Below, piece after piece: positions 34,058 to 42,478 of a stretch of 64,000 nt of DNA (its first letter is position 1; the number at the start of each line of letters is the position of its first letter). Origin of the DNA: Leptothermofonsia sichuanensis E412 (lineage in GTDB: Bacteria > Cyanobacteriota > Cyanobacteriia > Leptolyngbyales > Leptolyngbyaceae). Under the pieces are notes generated by a model, which made no database searches, was not told the origin of the DNA, and was given only the letters and a program-made list of their open reading frames with translations. The position numbers were made by a program, and so were the translations under genes. The DNA lies in the NCBI RefSeq assembly GCF_019891175.1, contig NZ_CP072600.1, forward strand, positions 5,766,001 through 5,830,000, written 5' to 3'.

Positions 34058-35149
34058 ATGGCTCGTTCTGGTTACACCCTTCCTGTTTTCGCTGTGGCTG
34101 CCGCTAAAGCTGCATTATCTCATCTTCAATGCCATACCCTTGAGCTTCTGCCAGCCGTCACTCTGGATTTATTGCCAGGTGAAGCAATCATCCCCATTCA
34201 GCAGGTTGCTCGTCTGGAAGTCAACAGTGCGCTGGCAATTACCTTGAGTGACCCTGGGGATAATTTAGACCTGACCCGCGACACACCGCTCTGGGCATGG
34301 GTCAGACTTCAGTCACGCCAATCAGAACCCCTGATTCTTGAAGCTGGCGAAGGTGTGGGCAAAACCATCGCTGGCGAACCAGCCATCTATCGTTATGCCC
34401 GCCGTTTGTTTGCAGCAAACTTGCTGTCTCTGATTCCCCCCAATCAAACCGCCACCGTGTCGATTGTCATGCCAGCCGGTCGGCAACTGGCCCAGCGCAC
34501 CTCCAACGCAGCCTTTGGTGTACTGGAAGGACTGGCGCTCCTGGGAACCAGCAGTATTTCCCAACCCCTCTCTGCTGAAGAGCATCTGACAGAACTGCGT
34601 CAAATGCTTCAAACAAAGGTGCAGCAACATTCCCATTTAGTCTTTTGTATTGGCAGTCATGGCATACAGATTGCGCAGCAACTTGGCATTTCAGAATCTG
34701 CTGTGGTGCAGACAGGCAATTGGATTGGGGCATTGTTAGTGGAGGCAGGCTTGCGCGGGGCAGAATCAGTATTGCTGCTGGGATATCAGGGGAAATTGAT
34801 CAAGCTGGCCGGAGGCATTTTCAATACCTCCAGTCACCTCGCAGATGCCCGATTAGAAATTATCAGTGCCGCGGTCGTCAGGGCAGGGGGCACTCTGTCA
34901 GCCGTGGAGGCTGTTTTAGCGGCTAAAACCGCAGATGCAGCGTATAAAAGCTTAGTCGAATTGAATCTGGCTGAGCCAGTGTTTCAGATATTAGCCACCA
35001 CGATTTCCCAGAAGGCGCAGTCCTACGTCCAAAAGTATGGGAATGTTGAGCTTCAGATTGGCACCGTTTTATTTGATCGCCAGGGACAGATCATTACCCA
35101 GGATGCGATCGCCACTCAATTACTAGACCTGTTGGGAAATAGAGAATAA
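34058..35149 (+). CDS. cbiD: Cobalt-precorrin-5B C1-methyltransferase
   Basis: 363 residues. CbiD belongs to the early-cobalt-insertion route and methylates C1. Signatures: RSGYTLPVFAVAAAKAAL at the start, LEAGEGVGKTIAGEPAIYRY, GSHGIQIAQQLGI, VQTGNWIGALLVEAGLRGAE and LLLGYQGKLIKLAGGIFNTS. CbiD together with fused CobL points to the cobalt-early route usual in cyanobacteria. A non-coding repeat fragment (about 35240-35275) separates it from the next gene. Confidence 0.95.
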   Translation: MARSGYTLPVFAVAAAKAALSHLQCHTLELLPAVTLDLLPGEAIIPIQQVARLEVNSALAITLSDPGDNLDLTRDTPLWAWVRLQSRQSEPLILEAGEGVGKTIAGEPAIYRYARRLFAANLLSLIPPNQTATVSIVMPAGRQLAQRTSNAAFGVLEGLALLGTSSISQPLSAEEHLTELRQMLQTKVQQHSHLVFCIGSHGIQIAQQLGISESAVVQTGNWIGALLVEAGLRGAESVLLLGYQGKLIKLAGGIFNTSSHLADARLEIISAAVVRAGGTLSAVEAVLAAKTADAAYKSLVELNLAEPVFQILATTISQKAQSYVQKYGNVELQIGTVLFDRQGQIITQDAIATQLLDLLGNRE

Positions 35150-35304
35150 TACAGCAGTCGCCATCCAGGTCAGGACAAATAAGAACACTTAAGACCTGAT
35201 CCCAGCGTCCTTTGGGTTGAACCTGCTATCAGGGAGCAATTTCTCTGTGCCCTCTGTGTATCTGTGGTAAAAGATCCCAGCATCCTTTGGATTGAAACCT
35301 GCTA

Positions 35305-36414
35305 TCAGGGGCCGGAAAATGACACCCGTGGATCTACCGGGCGGGCAACTAAGATACCCAGGCGATGATCAACCCGGTTGATGTAGGTCTGGAGGTCGGG
35401 GGAAACTCTCACCCCGTCACCTGGAGTGGCATGAATTAAGCCCTTGCTGCCATCAGCGTTGCGGTAAACCAGTCCTGTATGGGTGACATCTAAACCGGGA
35501 ATGTCCGTTGCGATCGCCACAATATCCCCTGGTTTTAGTTGGGCATAGTGATAACGGATCTGACTGTGCGGAATGTAGCTGATGGTCGTTGGGTTAAGGT
35601 TTGCTTCCATCTGCCGTACACAGCGGTAGGCATCCTCGTCATTGACCAGGCGGGGGTAGCTGTGTCGATGCGAACTCATAAAATTCAGCAGTTTTGAAAA
35701 GGAAATTCCACCGATCGCGCGGGCGATATCGGATACATTTCCCCGCTTCTGATTGTCGGTAATCCACTCCGAAAAGTAGTGTAACCGGCTACAGTAACCG
35801 TTCAGTTTGCCATCCCGATACCGCTGATTTTGCAATTGATGGACAAAGGACTGGTAAGAATAGTCCTGGAGGGCAACCCCCCGTGCCATTGCCAGGACGG
35901 TTTCGACAAACAAAACACAGTCAAACTGAGTCAGCGAAATAACCAGCGTTTCCTCAGCGGAGTGATCTAAAAGGTTGGGTTGATAGGTACTGCCTGAAAG
36001 GCGATCGGCGATCGCCTGCACAATCTCCCCCATAGGACGCTGGTACAGCGATCTGGTCCTGGCATCCCGCATAATCTGCTCAAACCGGATGGCATTGCTA
36101 CCCGTCAAAGGAGCAACGTCTCCAGACGAGGCGATTCTAGCAGAGGCAGCCCAGAATGAGAAGTCTACACGCTTCTGTTGTGCGCTCAACCGTTGAGGGA
36201 CAGAATACTCCTGTACTAACCGGGAGGACTGGTTTAAGAACCGGCGCGGTTCTGTAGCGCTGGCAGAACTGAAGCGGGCATTTCTCAACGCGGCTTGCTC
36301 GGAGGAGTCTGATACGAGGGTTGATTGCTGAAGAATGGCAGCATTGGGTAGCGAACAGACTACAAATCCAGCCGTTGCCAGTAGTCCTACAGATAGTTTC
36401 AGAATGCCTGCCAT
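35305..36414 (-). CDS. DUF1460 family protein (NlpC/P60-like amidase)
   Basis: About 369 residues. The N-terminus MAGILKLSVGLLATAGFVVC is a signal peptide, so it is exported. The DUF1460 domain, a papain-like fold related to N-acetylmuramoyl-L-alanine amidases, has the likely nucleophile Cys in LTQFDCVLFVETVLAMARGV and the His in LDVTHTGLVYRNADGSKG. LKPGDIVAIATDIPG is also characteristic. A role in cell-wall peptide cleavage is inferred from the family. I choose the ATG at 36414 over the TTG at 36429. No linked cell-wall gene. Confidence 0.88.
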   Translation of the reverse strand: MAGILKLSVGLLATAGFVVCSLPNAAILQQSTLVSDSSEQAALRNARFSSASATEPRRFLNQSSRLVQEYSVPQRLSAQQKRVDFSFWAASARIASSGDVAPLTGSNAIRFEQIMRDARTRSLYQRPMGEIVQAIADRLSGSTYQPNLLDHSAEETLVISLTQFDCVLFVETVLAMARGVALQDYSYQSFVHQLQNQRYRDGKLNGYCSRLHYFSEWITDNQKRGNVSDIARAIGGISFSKLLNFMSSHRHSYPRLVNDEDAYRCVRQMEANLNPTTISYIPHSQIRYHYAQLKPGDIVAIATDIPGLDVTHTGLVYRNADGSKGLIHATPGDGVRVSPDLQTYINRVDHRLGILVARPVDPRVSFSGP

Positions 36415-36490
36415 TTCCAACCAGCCCAATCACCCGCGGATTTCCATTGCATCTTACCCAAGACCAATCCAGTTGTAACCTGGATTATTC

Positions 36491-36611
36491 AGGATCGTGA
36501 ATTAAATAAACCGAAAAACTTAGAGTTCTACCACAGAGGCACCGAGGGTATCGAGGAATGGCTCTGTGTTCTCTGTGTCTCTGTGGTGAAATTTCAGGTT
36601 ATAAAATCCTC
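36491..36611 (+). repeat. GAGGAT-ended palindromic repeat, full copy
   Basis: AGGATCGTGAATTAAATAAA ... CCACAGAGGCACCGAGGGTA ... CTCTGTGTCTCTGTGGTGAA ... TTATAAAATCCTC. Direct relative of 49443-49547 and reverse of 13678-13792. Confidence 0.85.
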
Positions 36612-36661
36612 ATTCCTCAGGAAGAATCAAAAAGAAACGTCAAACCGCCATTCGGTATGGC

Positions 36662-36733
36662 TTAAAGCCTGTCCGAAAACTTTCTCAGTCTGGTATCCGC
36701 TCTGGTAGTTTTCGGCTTTTTGGATAGCCCTTT
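36662..36733. repeat. Small TA-flanked element, diverged copy
   Basis: TTAAAGCCTGTCCGAAAACT, CTCAGTCTGG, then TTTTTGGATAGCCCTTTAA. It lies 30 bases beyond the FHA gene stop and could serve as its terminator hairpin. Confidence 0.75.
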
Positions 36734-36763
36734 AAAGGGATTGGCTCATCAACCAGTGAGACG

Positions 36764-37474
36764 TTACTGATGAGTCAACCGCCGATCGCCAGTTTTCCTG
36801 CCAAACAAGATTTCCGGGTCTTCCAGGGCTGAATAATCAATGAAATCAGCCGGGTGGGTTTCTGTGTTATTGAAGCGGGCAAGCACTTCCGGGTGAATGG
36901 CATCGAGGGTACGGTAGTGCTGACTGGCAAAGAACATAAAGTTGATACTGCCCAGACGGATGCGATCGCCATCTTTCAACAGATGCCGTTGCTGGATCCG
37001 GGTTCCATTGGCAAATGAACCGTTCATGCTGTTCAGGTCAATCAACTGAAAGCCAATATTCGGCACATAGAGCAGAACAGCATGGCGGCGAGACATGGCA
37101 CGGTCTCTTAAGGGTAAAGCGGCTTCCCGGTTACGCCCAATGGTCCACACCATTTGGGGCTGGAACAAAATTTCTGACTCGCCCAACAAGTTGGTAACAA
37201 TATAAGCCCGTTGCCCCTGGACAATCCCCTGAATATATTTGAAGCCATCTACCGGGGAATCTATATCCGTACTCTCTGAATCCGCAGAGGGCAGGTCAAT
37301 CATCAATGTTTGCACTTTGGCAAACGACAGGTCATCCCCATCCGCGGTTGTCATATTAGACGGTTGAGGGCTGGTTGAGCTGTGTAAAGATGGGACAACC
37401 GCAGGATCACCTGCGACATCAGGCTCATTCGCGCTTTCTCTCAGTAGTTCGGTGGGGTCTAGTTCTGAGTTCAT
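36764..37474 (-). CDS. FHA-domain protein
   Basis: About 236 residues from the ATG at 37474, chosen because GGAG lies eight bases upstream. An acidic, disordered N-terminal half (SANEPDVAGDPAVVPSLHSS) precedes one FHA domain with MVWTIGRNREAALPLRDRAM, SRRHAVLLYVPNIGFQLIDL and NSMNGSFANGTRIQQRHLL, containing the conserved Gly-Arg, Ser-x-x-His and Asn-Gly that bind phosphothreonine. It probably reads Ser/Thr phosphorylation; partners are unknown. A PP2C phosphatase is in the window but 11 kb away. Confidence 0.92.
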   Translation of the reverse strand: MNSELDPTELLRESANEPDVAGDPAVVPSLHSSTSPQPSNMTTADGDDLSFAKVQTLMIDLPSADSESTDIDSPVDGFKYIQGIVQGQRAYIVTNLLGESEILFQPQMVWTIGRNREAALPLRDRAMSRRHAVLLYVPNIGFQLIDLNSMNGSFANGTRIQQRHLLKDGDRIRLGSINFMFFASQHYRTLDAIHPEVLARFNNTETHPADFIDYSALEDPEILFGRKTGDRRLTHQ

Positions 37475-37796
37475 GCTGGATCTCCAGGACCGCAGCCGGT
37501 CACTAAACAACCTAAATCAATCTCGTTCGACTTAGAGTTCCCCTGAGAAAGCTTTACTAACAGGTATTTCTTCCTGTGTTGAGCTTTCTATTCTGTCCTG
37601 ACCTGGATAGCACCCGATATATGGGCGGAAGCACCCGCAAAAGTTAACAAAAAATTAAGCAGCCGAAAGAAATGATTAAGAAAGGTCTCGATTTATTCAC
37701 AATGCTTTACATTTCTAAAGGGTATAAATACCTAGCATTTATTTTGCCGCAGCTATAGTCTGACGGCTTAATTTGTTTCGCTTAAGCAAAACAACG

Positions 37797-38333
37797 ATGG
37801 AAAGGTTGAGTGCAGAAAAACTTTTGATGCAATACGCCGCGGGAAACCGAAATTTCAAAAACCTGGATTTAAGTGGGGAATATCTGTTTGAGGCTAGTCT
37901 ACCAGGGGTTGACTTTTCAGCCAGCAATTTGAGTCGGAGCCATTTACCCTATGCAAATTTAAGTCAAGCAAACTTTTGCCAATCCCAATTGCAAGAAGCT
38001 GAAATGGGGGATGCCCAACTATATCAGGCGAACCTATATCAGGCAAATCTGCAAAAAGCCAGCCTGCCCAGGGTAAATCTGCGATTTGCCAACCTTCAGG
38101 ATGCGGATCTGACTGGAGCCAATTTGCAGGGAGCAGACCTTTATGGTGCCAACCTCAGTCGCTGCAACCTTCAGGACGCGGACCTGCGCCGGGCTAACCT
38201 GGAGAACACAATATTGACGGAGGCTCAGTTAAATGGTGCAAACTTGTTTCGCGCCCAGAGAGGTGATTTTTCTGGTGCCTATACCGACCAGAGGACGATT
38301 TATCCCGATGGACATCAAAACAGTCCAACTTAG
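37797..38333 (+). CDS. Pentapeptide-repeat protein
   Basis: About 178 residues. From about residue 25 almost every fifth position is Leu or Phe in A(D/N)Lxx repeats (ANLSQANFCQSQLQEAEMGD, ADLTGANLQGADLYGANLSR), about 23 repeats in all, which fold as a right-handed quadrilateral beta-helix. Such proteins are abundant in cyanobacteria and mostly lack known function. The frame opens at a TTG at 37773; I prefer the ATG at 37797 (MERLSAEKLLMQYAAGNRNF). The end (FSGAYTDQRTIYPDGHQ) is typical of the group. Confidence 0.92.
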   Translation: MERLSAEKLLMQYAAGNRNFKNLDLSGEYLFEASLPGVDFSASNLSRSHLPYANLSQANFCQSQLQEAEMGDAQLYQANLYQANLQKASLPRVNLRFANLQDADLTGANLQGADLYGANLSRCNLQDADLRRANLENTILTEAQLNGANLFRAQRGDFSGAYTDQRTIYPDGHQNSPT

Positions 38334-38419
38334 TACTGCAAGGCAGAAGGATATAGGGCTATGCCCGCGCGCAGCAGGCAGAAGGATGAAAGGAGATTCC
38401 AGGACGCACAAGGATTATG

Positions 38420-38498
38420 CCCTAGGAGCGAGAATTTAATAACCTGTAGAAATAACCACGAAGGCACAAAGGACACAAATATCAAAGGACACAAATAT
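38420..38498. repeat. Repeat fragment with a duplicated 16-mer
   Basis: GAATTTAATAACCTGTAGAA and ACCACGAAGGCACAAAGGAC resemble the fragment at 10255-10343. CAAAGGACACAAATAT is then duplicated in tandem (38467-38482, 38483-38498). Confidence 0.7.
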
Positions 38499-38570
38499 AA
38501 CGTAGCCATTCCCGCAGGGCTATAGGGCACCCTACGCCGGGTGGACTGTTTTGTAGAAATCTCCTGAGGA

Positions 38571-40046
38571 CTAACCGGGCATGCCCAGGTCCTGACTGAG
38601 TTCCTGCCGCAGCCGGTAAATGATGGTTTTGGAGTCTATCTGGTTCAGGATATCTTGAATCACGGTACTTGCTCCCTGAGGTCCCCAGCTACAGCCCTGC
38701 TCCAGATAAACCTGGGCCGCACGACCAACCGCATAGGAGCCGTAGCCTGCGACCGCCCCCTGAAGCAGGGCAACTCCAGCATAGGCAGAAAAGCCGGGTG
38801 AGCTGTCGAGTCCGGCGGTGGCACTTTTGCCCATACCCAGCAAAATACCACTCCCGAATTCGCTCAGGAGCAAACTACCAGAACTCAGCAGGATCGTTTT
38901 CCAGATTTTGCTGGCTTCATGGCGGGTTATGGGCAGCCCATAGAGTTCTGCCAGGGCACGGATCATGGCCAGATCTGTCAGTGCCCCACCAATGAGGTCA
39001 AGAAAAGCGATGGGATTGAGCGCGATCGCGATCGCTTTATAGCGGGTGTATTTCCAGATCAGGGCTTCCGCTTCGGGCTGACGTAACGCCAGAATATGAC
39101 TGGCGAAAGTGGTTTCTGCGTCCCTTGCCTGCACCAGCGCATTCAAGGCGAGCAGGGTTTTCCCCTCCTGTTTCAGGATCTCCAGGATTTTTTCCTTAAG
39201 CGCATCGATCTGGACGGGTGGTGTTTCCCACTCATAGGAAATTCGTCCATCCGGCTGCTCTACCCGCACCTGAAGTGGAGTAGGATCCGCTGCAACCAGG
39301 ACAATTTCATTGGCGGATAACAGATTTTGTAAAGAGTCGGTGCCTCTGCCCTTTGCTGCCAGCCGTTGCAGGCTCTGATAAATCATGTGGCGAGTCTGTT
39401 CCGGGTAGAGATCAATTTTGTTGAACACCAGTAGCAGGGGCTTCTGGGACTGACGCAAATCGCAGAGTGCCTGATACTCGGTGCGCGTAATATCGCCAGC
39501 CACTACGAACAGGATCAGATCGGACTGACGGGCAATTTCGGCTGCCATCTGTGCCCGGGTCTGCCCATCAATTTCATCCAGTCCTGGTGTGTCAATTAAC
39601 TCAATCTGGAGCCGGGTATTGCCAGGGGAAAACAGGTCTATTTGGGTGTTATTTCTTTCCAGAGTCTTCCCGCTTTGGGCTTCAGGCAGCCAGGGAATGA
39701 CCTGGGGGGCGAGGGTGACCCCATTGATGGGACCTGTAGGCAGAATTTTCTGACCAACCAGGGCATTCAAGACGGCTGATTTTCCCCGGCTGACCAGACC
39801 AAACACTGCGATCCGAATCGTGTGGTTCTCCAGCTTGTTTAAGGTGGTTGCCAGCCGCTCCATATCAAGCCGTAGAGTGTCCTCCATCCTGGGGTCAGGC
39901 GGATATTTCCTGGATAATCGAAAATAAGCGCTGTAACGATTTAACGCCTGTCGCAGACTGGCACGGGCACGGGTTACCTGGGTTTCCTGAATGTCAGGTC
40001 TGGAGCCAGGTCTGGAGTCAGATAGAGGGGAGTTGGGTCTTGTCAA
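38571..40046 (-). CDS. DUF697-type GTPase, second gene of the pair
   Basis: 491 residues. The GTPase domain (about 75-235) has all key motifs: G1 FGLVSRGKSAVLNALVG, G3 ELIDTPGLDEIDGQ and G4 LLVFNKIDLYPEQ. It is followed by a regulatory stretch and a C-terminal membrane-associated region (about 330-470) with ALNPIAFLDLIGGALTDLAM and GVALLQGAVAGYGSYAVGRA, typical of DUF697 proteins. These are thought to act at the inner membrane or thylakoid. The start is a TTG at 40046 inside the end of the upstream gene (29-base overlap), which suggests translational coupling. Confidence 0.92.
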   Translation of the reverse strand: MTRPNSPLSDSRPGSRPDIQETQVTRARASLRQALNRYSAYFRLSRKYPPDPRMEDTLRLDMERLATTLNKLENHTIRIAVFGLVSRGKSAVLNALVGQKILPTGPINGVTLAPQVIPWLPEAQSGKTLERNNTQIDLFSPGNTRLQIELIDTPGLDEIDGQTRAQMAAEIARQSDLILFVVAGDITRTEYQALCDLRQSQKPLLLVFNKIDLYPEQTRHMIYQSLQRLAAKGRGTDSLQNLLSANEIVLVAADPTPLQVRVEQPDGRISYEWETPPVQIDALKEKILEILKQEGKTLLALNALVQARDAETTFASHILALRQPEAEALIWKYTRYKAIAIALNPIAFLDLIGGALTDLAMIRALAELYGLPITRHEASKIWKTILLSSGSLLLSEFGSGILLGMGKSATAGLDSSPGFSAYAGVALLQGAVAGYGSYAVGRAAQVYLEQGCSWGPQGASTVIQDILNQIDSKTIIYRLRQELSQDLGMPG

Positions 40047-41691
40047 GGGCAGGAACCTTCAAACAGATACCAGTTCCATTGTGATTGGAAACAGCCGTTT
40101 CTGGAGTGACAAGGGGATCGAATTCAGAAGTCAGACAGGAGGACCCAGAGGGCAAGGTTGCTGAGGTAGATGGAGTCAAGAGAGAAGAGGCCGATACCCC
40201 TGCAAGCTGGGGTTGGGGGAATGCCGCAGAAACTCGATCCATGGCCTGATTCACAAATAGTTGCAGGAAGGCTAACTGCTGGTTTTGCTGGAAGACTCGG
40301 TGCAAGATTTGGGTCAGGCGTTCGATCGCCAGGGGGCTGGCTTCACTCAAGGTCAGGTTGGGTTCCTGGCTATGGAAGTACTCAATTAAACTCAACCCGG
40401 CAACTCGCGTCAGGTAAGCTGCACTGATCCCCTGGATGCACCCCCCTGCCAGGTAAGTGATGGCGTTGCTCTTCAGCAGACCGGCGATCGCCTGGGTCGA
40501 AAGCTCCACCAGACCCAGCTTCAACATAACGCTACCCAGGGTCGCCGCGACCTTCTGTGCTTGTGGCAGGGAAAACTTCTGGCGGTAAATGGCACCCAGG
40601 TCATGGATCATCTGGGCGTTAATGGCCACCGTTGCTACCAGATCCATCGCGGGCAGAGGGCTGGCAAAGGCCGTTCCGGCAGCGACCCACTGAAATTGCT
40701 CAACCACGGGCAACGCACGGGTACGACGTACATCGTTCAATACAGTTTTGACCTCTACCCCCAAAGCCATTGCACGGGTGAAAGAACTTGCCAGCACCAA
40801 CTGCTGACTCTCTTGCTGCAAAATTTGTTCCAGCCGTCCAGTCAGGGCAGAAATGTCTGGTTTTTGTGGCTCCAGCCATTCCTGGATGGAGCTATCTGAC
40901 TGGTGTTGCCGGACTTTGATCGGATTGGGAGCCGCAGCGATCGCCACCACATCGGCGGCTGTCCTTAAGCTGCCCTGTACCCGTCGCTGGAGCTGGTTTA
41001 ACACAAGCTGGCGCTGGTCGGGCAGGTAGTGGTCCTGCTTGTTGAAAACCAGCAGCGTTCGTTTGGTGGTTGCCAGCCGCTTCAGGGTCTGGAATTCTGG
41101 TTCCGTCATGTCGCCCGTGACCAGGAACAGCACGATGTCAGCGGCGATCGCCTGTTGCCGGGCCAGTGCCTCCACCGATAACCCATGGTCGGTGGCTGTG
41201 AACAGACCGGGCGCTTCCTGAAAACTTAGCTGCCTGGATGAAGTAGCCGCCCAGTCAGACTGCATGAGCTGGATCAGGGTAGTTTTGCCAGACCCGCTGG
41301 CTCCCATCACCACCAGGCGAATTTCCTCCCGGTTCATATCCGTCGCAATCTGGCTTACCTGGGACTGGAATACATTGACCTGGGGTTTGATCGGCTCAAG
41401 GTTGAGATCCTGGGGATCTTCAACTTCGGCCCCCAACTGGGTGATGAATTTCTCGGCGTCTGCCAGTGCCCGCCGGATGATTCCTGGATCGACGGTTTGG
41501 GGAAGCTGGAAAGCCCGCTTTCTCGGTGCTGGTTCCTGCCGTAACCAGAGGAATGTCCCCCCGGCGATCGCAAGCAACAGGGCATAGATTCCCCATTCTC
41601 CCAGGGTATGGCTGAGAATGTCCATCAGCCCGATCAACCCCGCCAGAACCACACCACCTACCAGGAAAGGATAATCTCGTTTCTCAGTCAT
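40018..41691 (-). CDS. DUF697-type GTPase with two N-terminal membrane helices and an altered G3 motif
   Basis: About 557 residues from the ATG at 41691 (MTEKRDYPFLVGGVVLAGLI); the frame extends up to 41769, with another ATG at 41724. Two helices lie within the first 60 residues. The GTPase part has G1 VMGASGSGKTTLIQLM and G4 LLVFNKQDHYLPDQ, but in place of the G3 DxPG it has FQEAPGLF, lacking the Asp that coordinates magnesium. It may bind GTP without efficient hydrolysis and act with the intact GTPase encoded next to it. The C-terminal DUF697-like region contains PLPAMDLVATVAINAQMIHD. The last 60 residues are Ser/Thr/Pro-rich. Confidence 0.9.
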   Translation of the reverse strand: MTEKRDYPFLVGGVVLAGLIGLMDILSHTLGEWGIYALLLAIAGGTFLWLRQEPAPRKRAFQLPQTVDPGIIRRALADAEKFITQLGAEVEDPQDLNLEPIKPQVNVFQSQVSQIATDMNREEIRLVVMGASGSGKTTLIQLMQSDWAATSSRQLSFQEAPGLFTATDHGLSVEALARQQAIAADIVLFLVTGDMTEPEFQTLKRLATTKRTLLVFNKQDHYLPDQRQLVLNQLQRRVQGSLRTAADVVAIAAAPNPIKVRQHQSDSSIQEWLEPQKPDISALTGRLEQILQQESQQLVLASSFTRAMALGVEVKTVLNDVRRTRALPVVEQFQWVAAGTAFASPLPAMDLVATVAINAQMIHDLGAIYRQKFSLPQAQKVAATLGSVMLKLGLVELSTQAIAGLLKSNAITYLAGGCIQGISAAYLTRVAGLSLIEYFHSQEPNLTLSEASPLAIERLTQILHRVFQQNQQLAFLQLFVNQAMDRVSAAFPQPQLAGVSASSLLTPSTSATLPSGSSCLTSEFDPLVTPETAVSNHNGTGICLKVPALDKTQLPSI

Positions 41692-41761
41692 TGCAGGCAC
41701 CGAAATTTGCAGAAGCACCCCCATTCTACAGGGGTTCGGATGTTTGTGAAGGGAATCTAGA

Positions 41762-41797
41762 TAAAGCAAAGCCTCGCCGGGTGAACGACGAGACTTT
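41762..41797 (-). terminator. Terminator-like hairpin behind tRNA-fMet
   Basis: On the minus strand AAAGTCTCG and CGAGGCTTT form a stem, followed by GCTTTAT. It sits just past the tRNA 3' end. Confidence 0.6.
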
Positions 41798-41813
41798 ACC
41801 AGACTGAATTAAG

Positions 41814-41887
<74 letters not shown>

Positions 41888-42478
41888 ACAGCCTATCCAG
41901 TATAACTATAAATCTGAAAAAAAGACGCTGATCTGGAAAATAAAAATTCTTGCGATGGGCAACTTTTTTATAGGGACAAGTCTCTCCTGTCTCTTGTTCC
42001 CCGGCTTAGCCTGGGAATGCCCATCGTGAGGCGATGCCTCCTGTTTTGCCAGTTTTTCCGGAGATATCATCCCAGAAGATGAATTCTTGTTTTAAGTACT
42101 GTTAGCCTTTATACGGCTGATAGCTGGCTCTGGGTAACGATTTTGATAGTTGTTTGATAACGCGATCGCTGGAGAAAACTCACACTTTAAACATAAAGTT
42201 CCTGTGTCTTCTCCGTAATCTTCGCTACCTGGCAACGGGTAAATGCTAGTTTAAACTCTGCATCTACTTAAATTTAATAAGAGCGCAGAACAACGATTAT
42301 TCGGTTCATTCTCTCTTTAGAAAAGCCTATGCGGTGTGTGGCAACTTTTCAGATCCTCAGTTTCCACAACCATGATTCGGTAAGCGGAACCTAATTCAAC
42401 CAGAAATCGAGAATCTGAGCGACCGGACTGCCCATCGCTTAATCCTCTTAAATATTCATATTCAAGGAGAACCCTGCA
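41888..42478. other. Upstream region of the adhesin gene, no gene seen
   Basis: 590 bases without a supported gene. It includes TTCCCCGGCTTAGCCTGGGA, a small palindrome of the kind at 22047-22078. AAGGAGA at 42463-42469 is the ribosome site of the adhesin. No promoter can be placed safely. Confidence 0.45.
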
